A program made the translations under genes and the position numbers. A stretch of DNA of 64,000 nt, taken from NCBI GenBank assembly GCA_034336665.1, contig CM067570.1, positions 25,377,002-25,441,001 of the forward strand, given 5' to 3'. Positions 12,401 to 23,085 of this stretch are shown here, piece by piece. The number at the start of each line of letters is the position of its first letter. Positions within the stretch are counted from its first letter, which is position 1. This DNA comes from Luscinia megarhynchos. Its lineage: Eukaryota; Chordata; Aves; Passeriformes; Turdidae. Under the pieces are notes generated by a model. That model worked only from the letters and a program-made list of their open reading frames with translations. It made no database searches and was not told the origin of the DNA.

Positions 12401-15400
12401 CTGCCACTGGCAAGACAAAACATTACACAAATTCATAATTCTGAGGTGTTTTTGTTGGAACAGCACTGTTACATGCTCTGTCTTCCTTCTATATAACAAA
12501 ATATGTCCTTTTGAATTATGAAATCATGGATACTTCAATGGATGTTAAAACTGATCTTGCTTCTCTACTGAATTTCCAGGGATCAGGTTTTGCATATTGT
12601 GCCAGAAACACTTCAGCAAGTCCAGCATCTTTGGCTTCTTTGCAGTACTTTAAAGGTAAGTAAAAATAACCACATGTGCCCAAAGACCATAGTGGGGTCT
12701 TGGGCTGTAAAACAGATATGCATGTAGCTTACGATAGGACTGAAGGATGTAAACTAGAAAAAGCTTTATTTAACTTTTTTTTTTCTTTAGTGTAGTGTGG
12801 AATTGCTCTTCTACTACCTGAAGGAATTTATATGACTATGTTAGTTTCTTTGCATGGCTCTGTGAAAGTGCTTCTCTTTATTCAGTGGTGCCTGAGTCAA
12901 TAAAAGCACTAAGCCTGTGCTGTGTGCTCTATGAATAGATGACTGGAGAGTTACTGGGACAATTTGAAGGCAAACTTATTTCATTTGTTTATATGCAACT
13001 ACTATATCTTTAATATATTTCTCTTTCTGAAAACAGAGATTCATTTGTGCATTTTTTTATTCTCTGAACAGCTGGACTTGTGGAAGCCCCTGCTGCCTGA
13101 AGACATCAGGGCTGGGGAAGACCTGCACATAAGAGTCCCAGCCCCTCTGGTGCAGGAGGTGAAAGACAGCTTAGATCAGCATATGATCTCTTACAGGTAC
13201 AATCTCTAATACCTTCATGGGGAAAGCTGGCTCTAATAATCTTCCTTGCTATCAGAAATGCACCAAGCCCTATCTGATAACAGTCAGTTAGTACTGTCGA
13301 TAGGACTCAACCTTTGTTCCAAGTGCCTCCAACTTACCTTGACCAGCCAAACCCGGAAATGCTGTAGGAACCTTTAAAAGCCCATTCCCCTGTGCCCTAC
13401 ATATTTACCTTCCACATATCCTGGACTGTGATTTTGCTGATGGAACCTGAAACAGCCCAATCTGTCTTGTTTCCTGCTGTGGCCTTCTCAGTGGTCACTG
13501 AGAGGATGGCACTTGGATCTATGACTCAGTTTTTTAGTCTAAACTCAAGAGAACGAGCTTGGTGTAACCACTACTTACAGAAGCTTTGCCCTTGGATATC
13601 TGAATGGAGGGTCCTTCCACTTCTGGAGAACCCAAAGATTTAATTGGTGTCACTGCAAGGAAGCAGTCTCTAACTCTCCTTTTTCCTTCCCCATGTTATT
13701 CTCTTGTTATTCCTCTGGTTTGGAGAAGAGATCATTCAAAGTGAATTTTCAGTCACTTTCTTCGTTTTTCTACCCTTATCCCCTTCACCAGGCTGGTAAA
13801 AATTTCCTGGCACCATCCAGCCAAAGAGAGATATCCTAGCTTGGGACAAAGGTCCCAGTGGCAGGTGGGCACTGTGCACACAACTGGGAGCCACAACCTG
13901 CAAATGTCCCACAATGTTTTATCACATCTATGCAGCCATGGCTTCCCTAATTACAACCAGAAGATCTAATCCAGTTACAAAGACTGTTTATAAAGGCAAG
14001 TGGGATGAAATAAGATCTATTCCTCACACAGTCCTGTTCCCATTTGGAATTGACTTTTTCAGGTAACCAGTAGCTCATTTAGTTTAGTTGTATTTAATAT
14101 AAATAACCCTGTAGTCATTCAGGGCTGATGACAAATGGCCCATGGACATACTCTGACATTTATCAAAGATGAGTTTAAGGAGGATTGATGTCACTTCAAA
14201 GCTATTTTGAGTTAAAGCTGATCTTGACATCCTGCATCTTGCCTGACAAACTCCTTTAGTAAGTGTGATGCCCTGACAACCAGAGATGAAGAGATACGAG
14301 GTTGGAGCCAGTACAAATTATCTAGCATGAGGTTTAGATATTCAGTACTTGGACAACATTCCAGAAGATAGTTAACCTCCCTTTTTATGTCAAGATTCTT
14401 CATTTTCTAACGGTTTCAACTGATTCTAGTGGAAATTTAAATACTAAACCGAAATTAGCGGCTCAATTTTGTTTTCCCTTGGCCAGAACTGTATCTACCT
14501 AACATAGGGTTCAAAAGAAAGAGAGTAGTAATTATTAGTCAAGATGAAAATTTGGGGTTTGTATTGCAAAGAGGCTGAAATGAGTACAACAATAATAGAG
14601 TCAAAGTTCCTATAACAGATTCAAAGCAGGAACCACCATTTAGAAGGCAGTTGACATGCAGGGAAGGTAATGTAACAGTTAGGTATAAAATGATAGAGAC
14701 ATAAATGACAAATTTTAATAAGGACATCAATATTCCAACTGTGTCAGACTCTGTGGTTTCAATTCTCCAGAGCACTGATAAGGTATTTTGTGTGTGTGGT
14801 TACACTTCATGGGAATTTTCACTCCTGAATTTTAGTTTGAAGTTTAGATGTGAATAAACATCAAAGCTCAGAGTGAAAGTCAGCTGTAACTACTGTTAAA
14901 AGTTTCTTATGTGCATTCCAGAAATGCTGATAAGTGCCACTGTCAGCAGAAAAGCCTGTTAGCACTTCCAGCACTTGAGATCTAACAGCACTGAAGCTAC
15001 CTTTGCAATTGTCTTATCACATACGTTTGCAATGAGCAAAGATTTGCAGCAGTTGCAAGGGGCTGACTGCAAAGAAATAACAGCCTCTGATCCAAAGTCC
15101 GCAGAAGCCAAGGAAAAGTCCCTGAATCATGGAATCATGCCTGTGTTATACAAAATTTATAGTATGAATTTTGAGCTATTTTTGTAGCTAAAAACAAACA
15201 AAAAGCTATTTGAAGGAAATAAGGAGTTTGTTCTGACATTTGCACATTGCAATGAGTATTTCTGTGAAACTTGAAAATTGAAAATGTCTCAATAAAATGC
15301 AATGAAACCCTAGTATTAAATTTTTCTCTTTCACTTCCTTTTTTCAAACATGGTATTTTTAGAATTTTGCTCAAAAATAGAAGTGGTGAAGAAAAGAAAA

Positions 15401-17614
15401 AAAAAGAAAAGAAAATCTTGAACTTTTTTTTTCTTGGTAGAAAATTGACAACTTAAAAAATCTGGTAAAAATTATTACTGTTAAAACCCTGTGAAAATCT
15501 CAATACGTTGAACTTTGTTTTACATGGAAGTAACCATAATGCTGATGGTGATGATTTTGCCAAGCAAATCACAACAGAAGAGGTTAAATCCTTTTATTTG
15601 CTGGTGTAAGCAGTGTACCCACCATGGCAGTTCTGCAGTAACTGTTTGGGATTATTTTCTCTTCTATCTTCCCTTTCCCCATCCTTCAGAGTCCTAATAC
15701 CTGATGTGCAGAAACTTGTGGATCAGAGCATGCCAAGGGAGAGGAGCAGCCACAGGCAGGTCTCAGGAGGTTATGTCTACACTGAATACCATCCAATGGA
15801 AGAGGTAAAGAGGAACATAAGTCTGCTTGTGTACTTTGTTGTTTTCGGTTCTGTAAATGCTACAGAAGGCAACTCTGTAGAAGGCTCAGCTGAAGTCAGT
15901 GGACCTCTTTCTGACTTTCCTCTTTAAAGAATGAGTTCTTACTCTAGAATCCTAGCCTGGCTGAATTGAATATAGGTTTGCCATTGATTTTGATCAAATT
16001 CTTAGTTCTTCCCTGAACAAAATATAAATGCACTGTGCAAAACAGCTGCACTGTTTTATAATATTCTTTGTTTCATTTGGTTGGTTTGCTACCTTCCTAT
16101 TCTGTCGTTCTTTATCTTGAGTATTTATTAATTTAAGTCTCAGCTTGTTTGGTGCTGAGCCAAATGTAAAGTGCAATGACTGTTGTGGTGTCTGAAATCC
16201 CAGTGGGGAAGAAGAGGTGAATAATGGGAGATATGTAGAAACCTTGCTTTCATTTAAGGGCAAGGTTTTGGCACTTCAGGAGAAAACACTGTCATAGGGG
16301 TGGGCAGTGATGGCTTCTTGGTGCCATGTTTCATGCACCAGTTGGCAAATCTGGACAAATGCAATGTATGGTGGTATTTTTTTCTCCTAGCTGCATAATA
16401 AAAATGAGAGAACAAATGTCAACCCTCACGTAGGTTTTGCTTGAGCTACCCATTGAGGATGACTGCTGCTGACTCAGATGTGGAAAATCAGTGCTGATAG
16501 GGAAGAGACTGTAATACTGTTTTGAAGAGTTGATGGTATGGTTTCATGTCTGGTGAACACAACAGGAAGATGCCAAATAGGATGGGCATGTTGAATGAGA
16601 TACAGAGTGGAGTACCCATGCTGCATTGCAGAGGTGTTCTCTTTTCACACTCAGTGAGATATGACCATGCCTTTGCCCAGAGGCATGTGAAACACCTTCT
16701 GTGTCTGTGCCATTGCAGACTGAAATAAACTCTGAGGAAAATATTGCTTGTCTAAACAAAAGAAAATGCTTTAATCTGGAAATGGAAGTGGGAAAGAGAA
16801 GGAAACTCCCACTTTGGACCAAGAATTCTTTGCAACTATTTCAGATTTATCAATGGATGACTCAAATCCAGAACAACAGTGAGCTGGTGACTCAGCACTT
16901 CCTGGGGAAGACATTTGAGAATCGAACAATGTATTACCTACAGGTAAGGGAGGAAATTTCCCTTAATAACAAAATATATCTTAACAAAAAAAGAAAAGTA
17001 CTTAGGAGAAGACAGGATTCAGATGTTTCCTAAGATACCATTCATCCCAATTCACTGAAATAACAGGAGATGGTTTTACTCCTCTACATTATGGTAAGAT
17101 TTGCCAACTTTCACAGACACTATCATCATGAGCTTGCTACTGCTATTATGCACTGAAAACAACAAATTTAACTGAAGCATTGTTTAGAAATACAAATCAA
17201 GCTGAAACTAGCTTGGCAACAGCTGCGTGTGAGGATAAAGACTTTTGGTTTGTCATTTTTATTACTTTTTACAGCAGATAGCCCTTCTGCTAGCACTATC
17301 CCATGACTTTTTAAATTGGACACTCTAGCAAAAACAGTAGTCTTAATATTTGGGTTAGTTATTGCCTAATCTGTTCCTGTCACTGAGTAGTATTAGATAC
17401 CCTGCCTTTTTATTACTCCCCTTCTAAAACAAAAAATTTAAATATCTTCAACAACCACTCCTGTGAATGATGAACATAAATGAAAAAGGAAAAAAAAACC
17501 TGTTCTATTAACTGTTCTATTGACTCTTCTGCTCAACAGACACTTTAAAACTCATGCCTTGTCATACTATAATGATGGGGTTATTAGGAAAAAGAGCTCG
17601 CCATAAAGACGTTT

Positions 17615-17652
<38 letters not shown>

Positions 17653-20600
17653 CTCAGATGGCTCAACAGCATATCAAGGCACATCTTTTGCTTTCTTGTA
17701 TTACATTAAGCTATTTTATTGTATTGTAACAGTTGTTAAATTATCACATTTACATTCTCTTAGATTAGCCAACCATCAAATAAAACGAAAAAGATCATTT
17801 GGATGGACTGTGGGATTCATGCCAGAGAATGGATCTCTCCAGCCTTCTGTCAATGGTTTGTGAAAGAAGTGAGTCCTTACCCTTCCATTTAGATAATAAG
17901 CAAACCGTATCACTTTGAACACTTCAGTTATCTTTTCTATTGTGGTACCAAATATTATGCTTTTCTGTTAAAATATGATTTGCAAAAATAGTGTATAGTA
18001 CAGATATCTGTGGAGACCAAAGTCCAAATTGTGGTTTGAGATATGGGACAATATTCATTAGTGTGCCAGTTCTTACATCTGAATGTTTCCAGAGCCTTCC
18101 AAAACTCGGTATCAACCTCTCCTTTTCTCACAGTGGTTGTTGGATCAAGCCTCTCTGTATCAAAAAGTCACAGTCCTCCTGAAATAAAGAAACCTTAATC
18201 TATGATATAACACTTGTATATCACTTGTATAGAAAAAGTACCTGGCACACTGGGGATCAAGTAGATATTGGATACCATGGTGATATCCAGGAGTGAGGGA
18301 TCACCTGATGATAGTTCTAAACACACTCTTTGCAGTGATTACCACCAAATTCTCTGCTGAGTGCTCTGTATTTTTTCTTTTCAGATTCTTCAAAATTACA
18401 AAACTGACTCAAAGATAAGCAGATTTCTGCAGAACTTGGACCTCTATGTCTTGCCAGTCCTCAATATTGATGGCTACATCTATTCCTGGGAAAAAGTAAG
18501 TAGTGAAAATCCAGGAACTAGACTGAAAGTTAGGTGTGCCCAGCATGTTTTGTTACTTTTAGATAGGGTCACAGCAATTATAATTGAACAGAAAACAGTG
18601 ATACTCACATAAATCTTCTCATGGCAGAGGGATTTTGTTTCTTCTGGCAATATCAGTGATCAATTGAGATTGCAGAGCTAAATATTCCTAGCAAATGTCA
18701 TGAGACTTGGGAAGACAAAACCACAAGATCAATCGGTTTTGGGTTTCTGGGGATGGGCTTATTTCTTTGATAACAGCTCAAGGCCTGGTTGATGGCTTTC
18801 AGTATGTCTGGAAGAGTCATTTATTCTTCACAAACGATGTCAAGTAGCAGATGGGTCCTAGCACCTTTGCATGGGACAGGAGGAGAATTGGTCAAATATC
18901 AGGATATTTGGTTATGAAATAGGTGTGCCTTCCCAAATAATCTTCCTTTTCTGATATGGAGAATAATGTAAAATTTGGTCTTCAGCCACTCTCACCATGC
19001 TTGCAGGCCCCTGTGCCCAGTTGAAGCATCATTTAATGCAGGACCTTTGGATGGCCCATGTGGGCTGTCTCCCAGCTTGCTCCCTGGCAGGTGTGGGGCA
19101 TACCAAACACTGCACTTGGATGCACAGATAATTCAGTTGGGAAGCTCATACAGGCAGTAAGGTCTGCGCAGAACCAAGTGTAGCTGTGAGTATAGCAGGG
19201 AACAAAGGAGCAGTAGCAAGATTAGCCGACAAAAAAAGAATTAAACTTCCTGAATCTGAAACATACTATCATCTCTCACTCCCCACAATATGAAGTCTTG
19301 CTTAGGAGTGCCACACTGCACAGAAGCAATTGAGTACCACAGAAAAACCATACTTTAAAAAAAAAAAAGGTCAGGAGGCTTATGCAGGTATGTGGCAGGT
19401 GACCACCTGGCTGTAGTAGATGAATTGCTCTGTCACTGAGTTTTATCACCCTTGCATGCAGAGTTGTACTCTTACAATACCAGGGTTAGTTAGAATGCAG
19501 AGGTCAAAAATAAAGGAATATTTTCACCATATGATCACTGAGCCAGATTATGTAACATAAGTTATTTTTCTTCAGGATCGTTTGTGGAGGAAAAGCCGTT
19601 CTTCATATGAGAATGGCACCTGCTATGGCACAGATCTGAACCGAAACTTCAATTCATCCTGGGGCAGTAAGTCTGAAGTACTTCAAATTATGAACACAAA
19701 TGTAAAGCAAGAGTAATTAGTTTCTGAAACAAAATGTAGTCCTATAAGAAAGGAATACTCATCTTGTTGTCATCAAGGTATATATAAAAATAAAACCCTG
19801 GTTTATCAAGATATTAACTCATTGACTTTCAAACAGCACTTATATTTGTAAGCAGAAAATTGTTCTTATGTCACCATACCTCTAACTCACTGCAGGAGCA
19901 AGCATCATCTCTAGGCAGGAATGTTAGGAGTTAGTCATTTAACTAACAGTATTAACATTTGCCGTGAATTTCAAGGAGCCTCTGAAGCTTCCCTGGCATG
20001 TGGTTCACGTGGTGGTGTCAGAGTGTTTTTGTTGCAGCCATCCTGTAAATGTACAATAAATATTTCAGTCTTGTAGCAAATTTTAGTTGCTACCTACTGA
20101 GTGTAATGCTAAAGTCCCACTAAGCTGTCAAGTCCCCTGCCCACGTAAACACATGCCTTAACACTCCAAGGTAAATTTCCCAGTTCCCTCGGAACTGTTG
20201 TTCTATATTTCTCCATTGATTCAGTGTTTGTATTCCACCCCAGGTGTTGGTGTATCTTTTAACTGCAGCAGTGATGTCTACTGTGGACCTGGACCAGAAT
20301 CAGAGCCTGAGACAAGAGCTGTGGCTCAGTTTATCAAAAGCAAGAGGAGTGACATTTTGTGCTATTTAACAATCCATTCCTATGGACAGCTCATCCTTAC
20401 CCCATATGGCTCCACTACTAAACCTCCAAGTAACAACAAAGAACTGGTAAGGCAAAACTTTCATCTTCTACCTTTGTAAAGAGCAATTACAGGCAGTAGC
20501 ATGTGGTGCAACTTTACTTGCACTCTTGCCTTTCCCTCAGAGGAGCTGGGCTTGTTCAGGGACTTGGCTCCCAGAGTTAGTGCTTCTCTGTTCAGCATCA

Positions 20601-22934
20601 GTAAGGTTTATTTGCCTCAGAAATTCCTAATTCTTCATCTTAAATCAGGAAAACTTTACTACTGCAGATAGGGTTAATGCAAAGCAAGGTAAGTGGAGAG
20701 GAGCACCAACCTTTGCTGCATACAAGAATGAATCTGCACTTTAGGATGTCAGCACATTATACAAATATGGCTATCATGATTGTGTCCAGAAACGGTATTC
20801 CAAACATGCTCTCAGAAAAATGGGAGCGAAGTAAGTATCTATCTCTTGGTTACTTCTTCCCTCAGTTTCTGAGTGTTCTCATTTAAGTTCATTTATGTGT
20901 GTATTTATGAAGATTCCAGTAGTTGAAGCACTAGTCAAGAGCATGAGGGATTTAGGTTTGGACTTCACATGAGTCATTGGAGATGTCATTTATTTTGTCT
21001 ATGGATCAGTTTCTAAGGATGGTGGGATACAGAGTCTATGGCAATAAAACTGAGTAAGGGGTCAATCACTGCTGTAGTCAGTACCAGTGTGTTATGCAGC
21101 ATAGACTCTAAATTCTCCAAAATTTAAGGCTCTAGCTTTACAGTAAAGAAAATAGCATCTCTACCTATTAGCAGAGTAATCTTTAAAATTTTAACACAAT
21201 TTTCATTACAAAGAATCAAGAACAATTTGTCCAAATGTTTCTAATGGGTTCCTCTAGAGACCTGAAGTAATATCAAAAATTAAAGCTGATCATATGTAAA
21301 TGTAAAGCTGAAAGAGACAAAAATTTTGGTCCACTCAAAATAATTGACAAAGGTACTGCTACTGATGCCAATGCTGTTACTATTTTGAATTTCCAGATGC
21401 AAGTTGCAAAAGAAGCAGCTGCTGCATTGACAGGAAAGTATGGGACCAGCTACAGAGTAGGATCAACTGCTTCAATTTTATGTAAGCTTTTTATGTTTCC
21501 CTTTGATTGCTCTGTGTTTCAAAGAATTGCTGTGTCACATGCATCAGCAAGTACTGTTTTGCTGAGTTTCTACTTTGAGTAATATTTAAAGGGTTGGTTT
21601 GATGCAACATGTAAGCAGCAGTCATTTGAATACAAGAAAACTCTGTAAGTTATAAAGCTGACCGCAGGAATGAATGAAGCATTTGATCAGAAGCTAGTTC
21701 CTACATGGATTGCTCACAGATCCATCACAGAGGACAGAAGGAGATTGATGATAGATCATCCTGACCCTGCTGAAGTCAGCACCAAAACTCCTATTTGTCT
21801 TCACTGGAATCAAGCAAAAATTAACATCCCAATCAGGTCTACAGTTACTCCATCAGACACTATCACACGGCAGCTGCTTGCAATTCTATGAAATATATCG
21901 GTTTCAGCCCTGTTCCTAACAGACTGGATGGCCACATCACGAACACATCACAGCTAATTCGAGCTGACAGCCTTTACAAAGAGGATTGAGGGCCCTAGAG
22001 ACTGCCTAGTAAACCCAATATTTTCCCAGTAAGCAATAAGTCACGCTAGTCAGTGAGAACAGTAAGTAGCTGGCTCCAGAGCCCATGTGGTTTGCATATT
22101 CCAGCGGCTGTCTCTGCCAGTCCCTGAGTGCCAGTCCCTGAGTCACAGACTGCATGAGCAATGCAGTGTAAGTGTAATGCAACATGCCTGCCCCTAGGGC
22201 TTGTACTTATATTGAATAGGTAAGAAAAACAATCCACAAGGAAGATGAAAAGAGATACAGGGAGAAGCCAGAAGTTTTTCAGATTTGACCAAAACTATGC
22301 TTTGAAAAGAAAAAAACAATAAATTCTAGTTAGTATCCATGTAGGAAATTAACTATAAGAACAGATATACGTCCAGTCCATCGTGTACCATACACTAGTC
22401 ACAGTAAAATGCTAAAACCACAGAATCCCTGAAACTCATCTCCTGTTATTGTACAATATCTTCTTATGAAGAACTGCCACTTAGTGGAAGACTTCTAGAA
22501 TAGCTAAGAATTATAGCACCTAGGAACCGTTTTCTGTGTCTCAGTGATACATAATTACTGCTTAGTTCAGGGATTCTGGTATAAACTTGTGTTAACTATA
22601 ACAAGAAGCATTTTCAAAGAACTATGCTTAATACAAATACCTCCTCTCTATTTTTAAATTCACAGACAGTAACTCAGGCTCCTCACGGGACTGGGCTCAC
22701 ACGATTGGCATTCCGCTCTCCTACACATTTGAACTGCGAGACACGGGTACTCATGGATTTGTTCTCCCCACTAACCAAATTCAGCCCACGTGTGAGGAGA
22801 CTATGTTGGCTGTGACAACTATCATAGACTATGTTGATAAGAAGTACTTCCCAAATGGAGCTGTGGTGCTGACCTCCAGCAGCTTGGGCCTGAGCCTTTG
22901 CCTGAGTATTGTGCTTATATGGACTGTTTCTTAA
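9369..22934 (+). CDS. CPO: Carboxypeptidase O, complete 11-exon gene (452 aa)
   Basis: M14 zinc metallocarboxypeptidase of the A/B subfamily that trims C-terminal residues from dietary peptides at the intestinal brush border. Exons: 9369-9448, 12580-12655, 13072-13196, 15690-15804, 16845-16943, 17764-17868, 18385-18495, 19576-19666, 20244-20446, 21397-21481, 22666-22934. All ten introns are GT-AG, every phase matches, and the sum is 1359 nt. Residues 1-20 form a signal peptide, about 21-116 a prodomain, about 120-422 the catalytic domain, and 437-452 a hydrophobic GPI-type tail. Zinc ligands are His184, Glu187 (HARE) and His312 (IHSYG). Arg186, Arg242, Asn259-Arg260, Tyr364 and Glu386 match CPA Arg71, Arg127, Asn144-Arg145, Tyr248 and Glu270. 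Arg371 takes position 255, which is Ile in CPA and Asp in CPB; basic Arg here is the CPO hallmark and favours acidic C-termini. Human CPO has 374 residues and lacks the prodomain; this gene keeps it. Position next to convergent KLF7 supports orthology. Confidence 0.95.
9449..12579 (+). other. CPO intron 1
   Basis: A 3.1-kb intron, the largest in the gene, with phase 2. AT-rich. I see no repeat family, RNA gene or extra exon in it; the open frame at 10981-11370 has no recognisable content. Confidence 0.85.
12580..12655 (+). CDS. CPO: CPO exon 2: first prodomain exon
   Basis: Completes Arg27 and encodes residues 28-52, [10 protein letters not shown] then a Gln/Leu-rich stretch ending CSTLK. 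The pattern [11 protein letters not shown] is typical of the first beta strand of procarboxypeptidase A-type propeptides (a ...GDQVLRI... motif). Acceptor TTTCCAG|G, donor AAG|GTAAGT-like. Human CPO appears to have no counterpart. Confidence 0.9.
13072..13196 (+). CDS. CPO: CPO exon 3: second prodomain exon
   Basis: Encodes residues 53-93 plus two bases of Arg94: [20 protein letters not shown] and onward to the helix [20 protein letters not shown] and the V.VP strand with the following helix are standard parts of the CPA/B activation segment. Acceptor TGAACAG|CTG, donor TACAG|GTAC. Confidence 0.9.
13197..15689 (+). other. CPO intron 3
   Basis: A 2.5-kb phase-2 intron. Nothing beyond unique AT-rich sequence and a short A-rich patch near 15.4 kb is visible. 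Confidence 0.85.
15690..15804 (+). CDS. CPO: CPO exon 4: end of prodomain and activation region
   Basis: Completes Arg94 and encodes residues 95-132. [11 protein letters not shown] is the last prodomain strand and start of the connecting helix. PRERSSHR (109-116) is a basic, trypsin-susceptible linker where activation cleavage would be expected. YTEYHPMEE begins the mature enzyme and aligns with YxxYHxxxEI of mature CPA-type enzymes. Confidence 0.92.
15805..16844 (+). other. CPO intron 4, with an in-frame alternative acceptor
   Basis: A 1.0-kb phase-0 intron. A second plausible acceptor, CCATTGCAG|ACT, ends at 16718. Use of it would extend exon 5 upstream by 126 nt (42 codons) with no stop, in frame with exon 5. 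The regular acceptor CTATTTCAG at 16844 gives a protein collinear with other CPA-family members and is preferred. Confidence 0.7.
16845..16943 (+). CDS. CPO: CPO exon 5
   Basis: Encodes residues 133-165, IYQWMTQI through [18 protein letters not shown]. This is the first helix and first strand of the catalytic domain; the VTQHFLG.T.E...MYYL string is shared with human CPO. Asn158 (NRT) is a potential N-glycosylation site. Donor CAG|GTAAGG. Confidence 0.95.
16944..17763 (+). other. CPO intron 5
   Basis: An 0.8-kb phase-0 intron holding a TAA trinucleotide run (17616-17652). Nothing else is seen. It ends in an unusual but legal TTAG acceptor. Confidence 0.85.
17616..17652. repeat. (TAA)12 microsatellite
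   Basis: A perfect trinucleotide run of 37 bases inside CPO intron 5, about 110 bases before the exon 6 acceptor. Confidence 0.95.
17764..17868 (+). CDS. CPO: CPO exon 6: HxxE zinc-binding exon
   Basis: Encodes residues 166-200. [19 protein letters not shown] contains the first two zinc ligands, His184 and Glu187, and substrate-binding Arg186. Asn171 (NKT) is a second possible N-glycosylation site. Acceptor CTTAG|ATT, donor GAA|GTGAGT. Confidence 0.97.
18385..18495 (+). CDS. CPO: CPO exon 7
   Basis: Encodes residues 201-237. [18 protein letters not shown] is the strand and NxDGY turn conserved in all A/B carboxypeptidases. Acceptor TTTTCAG, donor AAA|GTAAGT. Confidence 0.96.
19576..19666 (+). 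CDS. CPO: CPO exon 8: Arg127 and Asn144-Arg145 equivalents
   Basis: Encodes residues 238-267 plus one base of Ser268. DRLWRKSRS holds Arg242, equivalent to Arg127, which polarises the scissile carbonyl. [13 protein letters not shown] holds Asn259-Arg260, which bind the substrate C-terminal carboxylate. Cys253 should pair with Cys275 in the next exon. Confidence 0.96.
20244..20446 (+). CDS. CPO: CPO exon 9: third zinc ligand
   Basis: Completes Ser268 and encodes residues 269-335. It includes Cys275 and Cys281, the [12 protein letters not shown] helix, and [15 protein letters not shown] with zinc ligand His312. Acceptor CCCCAG|GT, donor CTG|GTAAGG. Confidence 0.97.
21397..21481 (+). CDS. CPO: CPO exon 10
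   Basis: Encodes residues 336-363 plus one base of Tyr364. [20 protein letters not shown] is the helix and strand before the specificity loop. The conserved Tyr (CPA Tyr248) is split across the junction with exon 11. Acceptor TTTCCAG, donor T|GTAAGC. Confidence 0.95.
21482..22665 (+). other. CPO intron 10
   Basis: A 1.2-kb phase-1 intron of unique sequence. It contains a perfect 14-base tandem duplication, GCCAGTCCCTGAGT, at 22116-22129 and 22130-22143. No extra exon is supported. Confidence 0.8.
22666..22934 (+). CDS. CPO: CPO exon 11: specificity pocket, catalytic Glu, GPI tail
   Basis: Encodes residues 364-452 and [13 protein letters not shown] places Arg371 at the pocket position 255. 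TFELRDTG holds catalytic Glu386. After the last helix, the chain ends with a short polar spacer ([10 protein letters not shown]) and a hydrophobic stretch [16 protein letters not shown], the layout of a GPI-attachment signal, as known for CPO. Confidence 0.95.
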
Positions 22935-23085
22935 AAACTGCTTAGAGAAACCCAGCAAGCAACTCACATGCCAAATATAATGTCCCCTCAAAAATAAAAA
23001 GTTATATCAGCAAAGGAACTTAAAGTCAAGTATTTCAATAAAGGCTCATCCCATAAAATAAAAGGACTTGTGGTTTGATAGCTAT
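22935..23085 (+). terminator. CPO 3' UTR with three AATAAA signals
   Basis: AATAAA occurs at 22993-22998, 23037-23042 and 23057-23062. The last is followed within 30 bases by a GU-rich stretch (TTGTGGTTTGATAG, then TATGTTTTTGGG), so cleavage near 23080 is likely. The 3' UTR would be only about 150 nt. Confidence 0.7.

Noticed and set aside
12964..13209. 81-codon frame extending CPO exon 3 upstream to an ATG
   Set aside because: The 5' part is intron sequence before a clear TGAACAG acceptor; the prodomain alignment starts at the acceptor.
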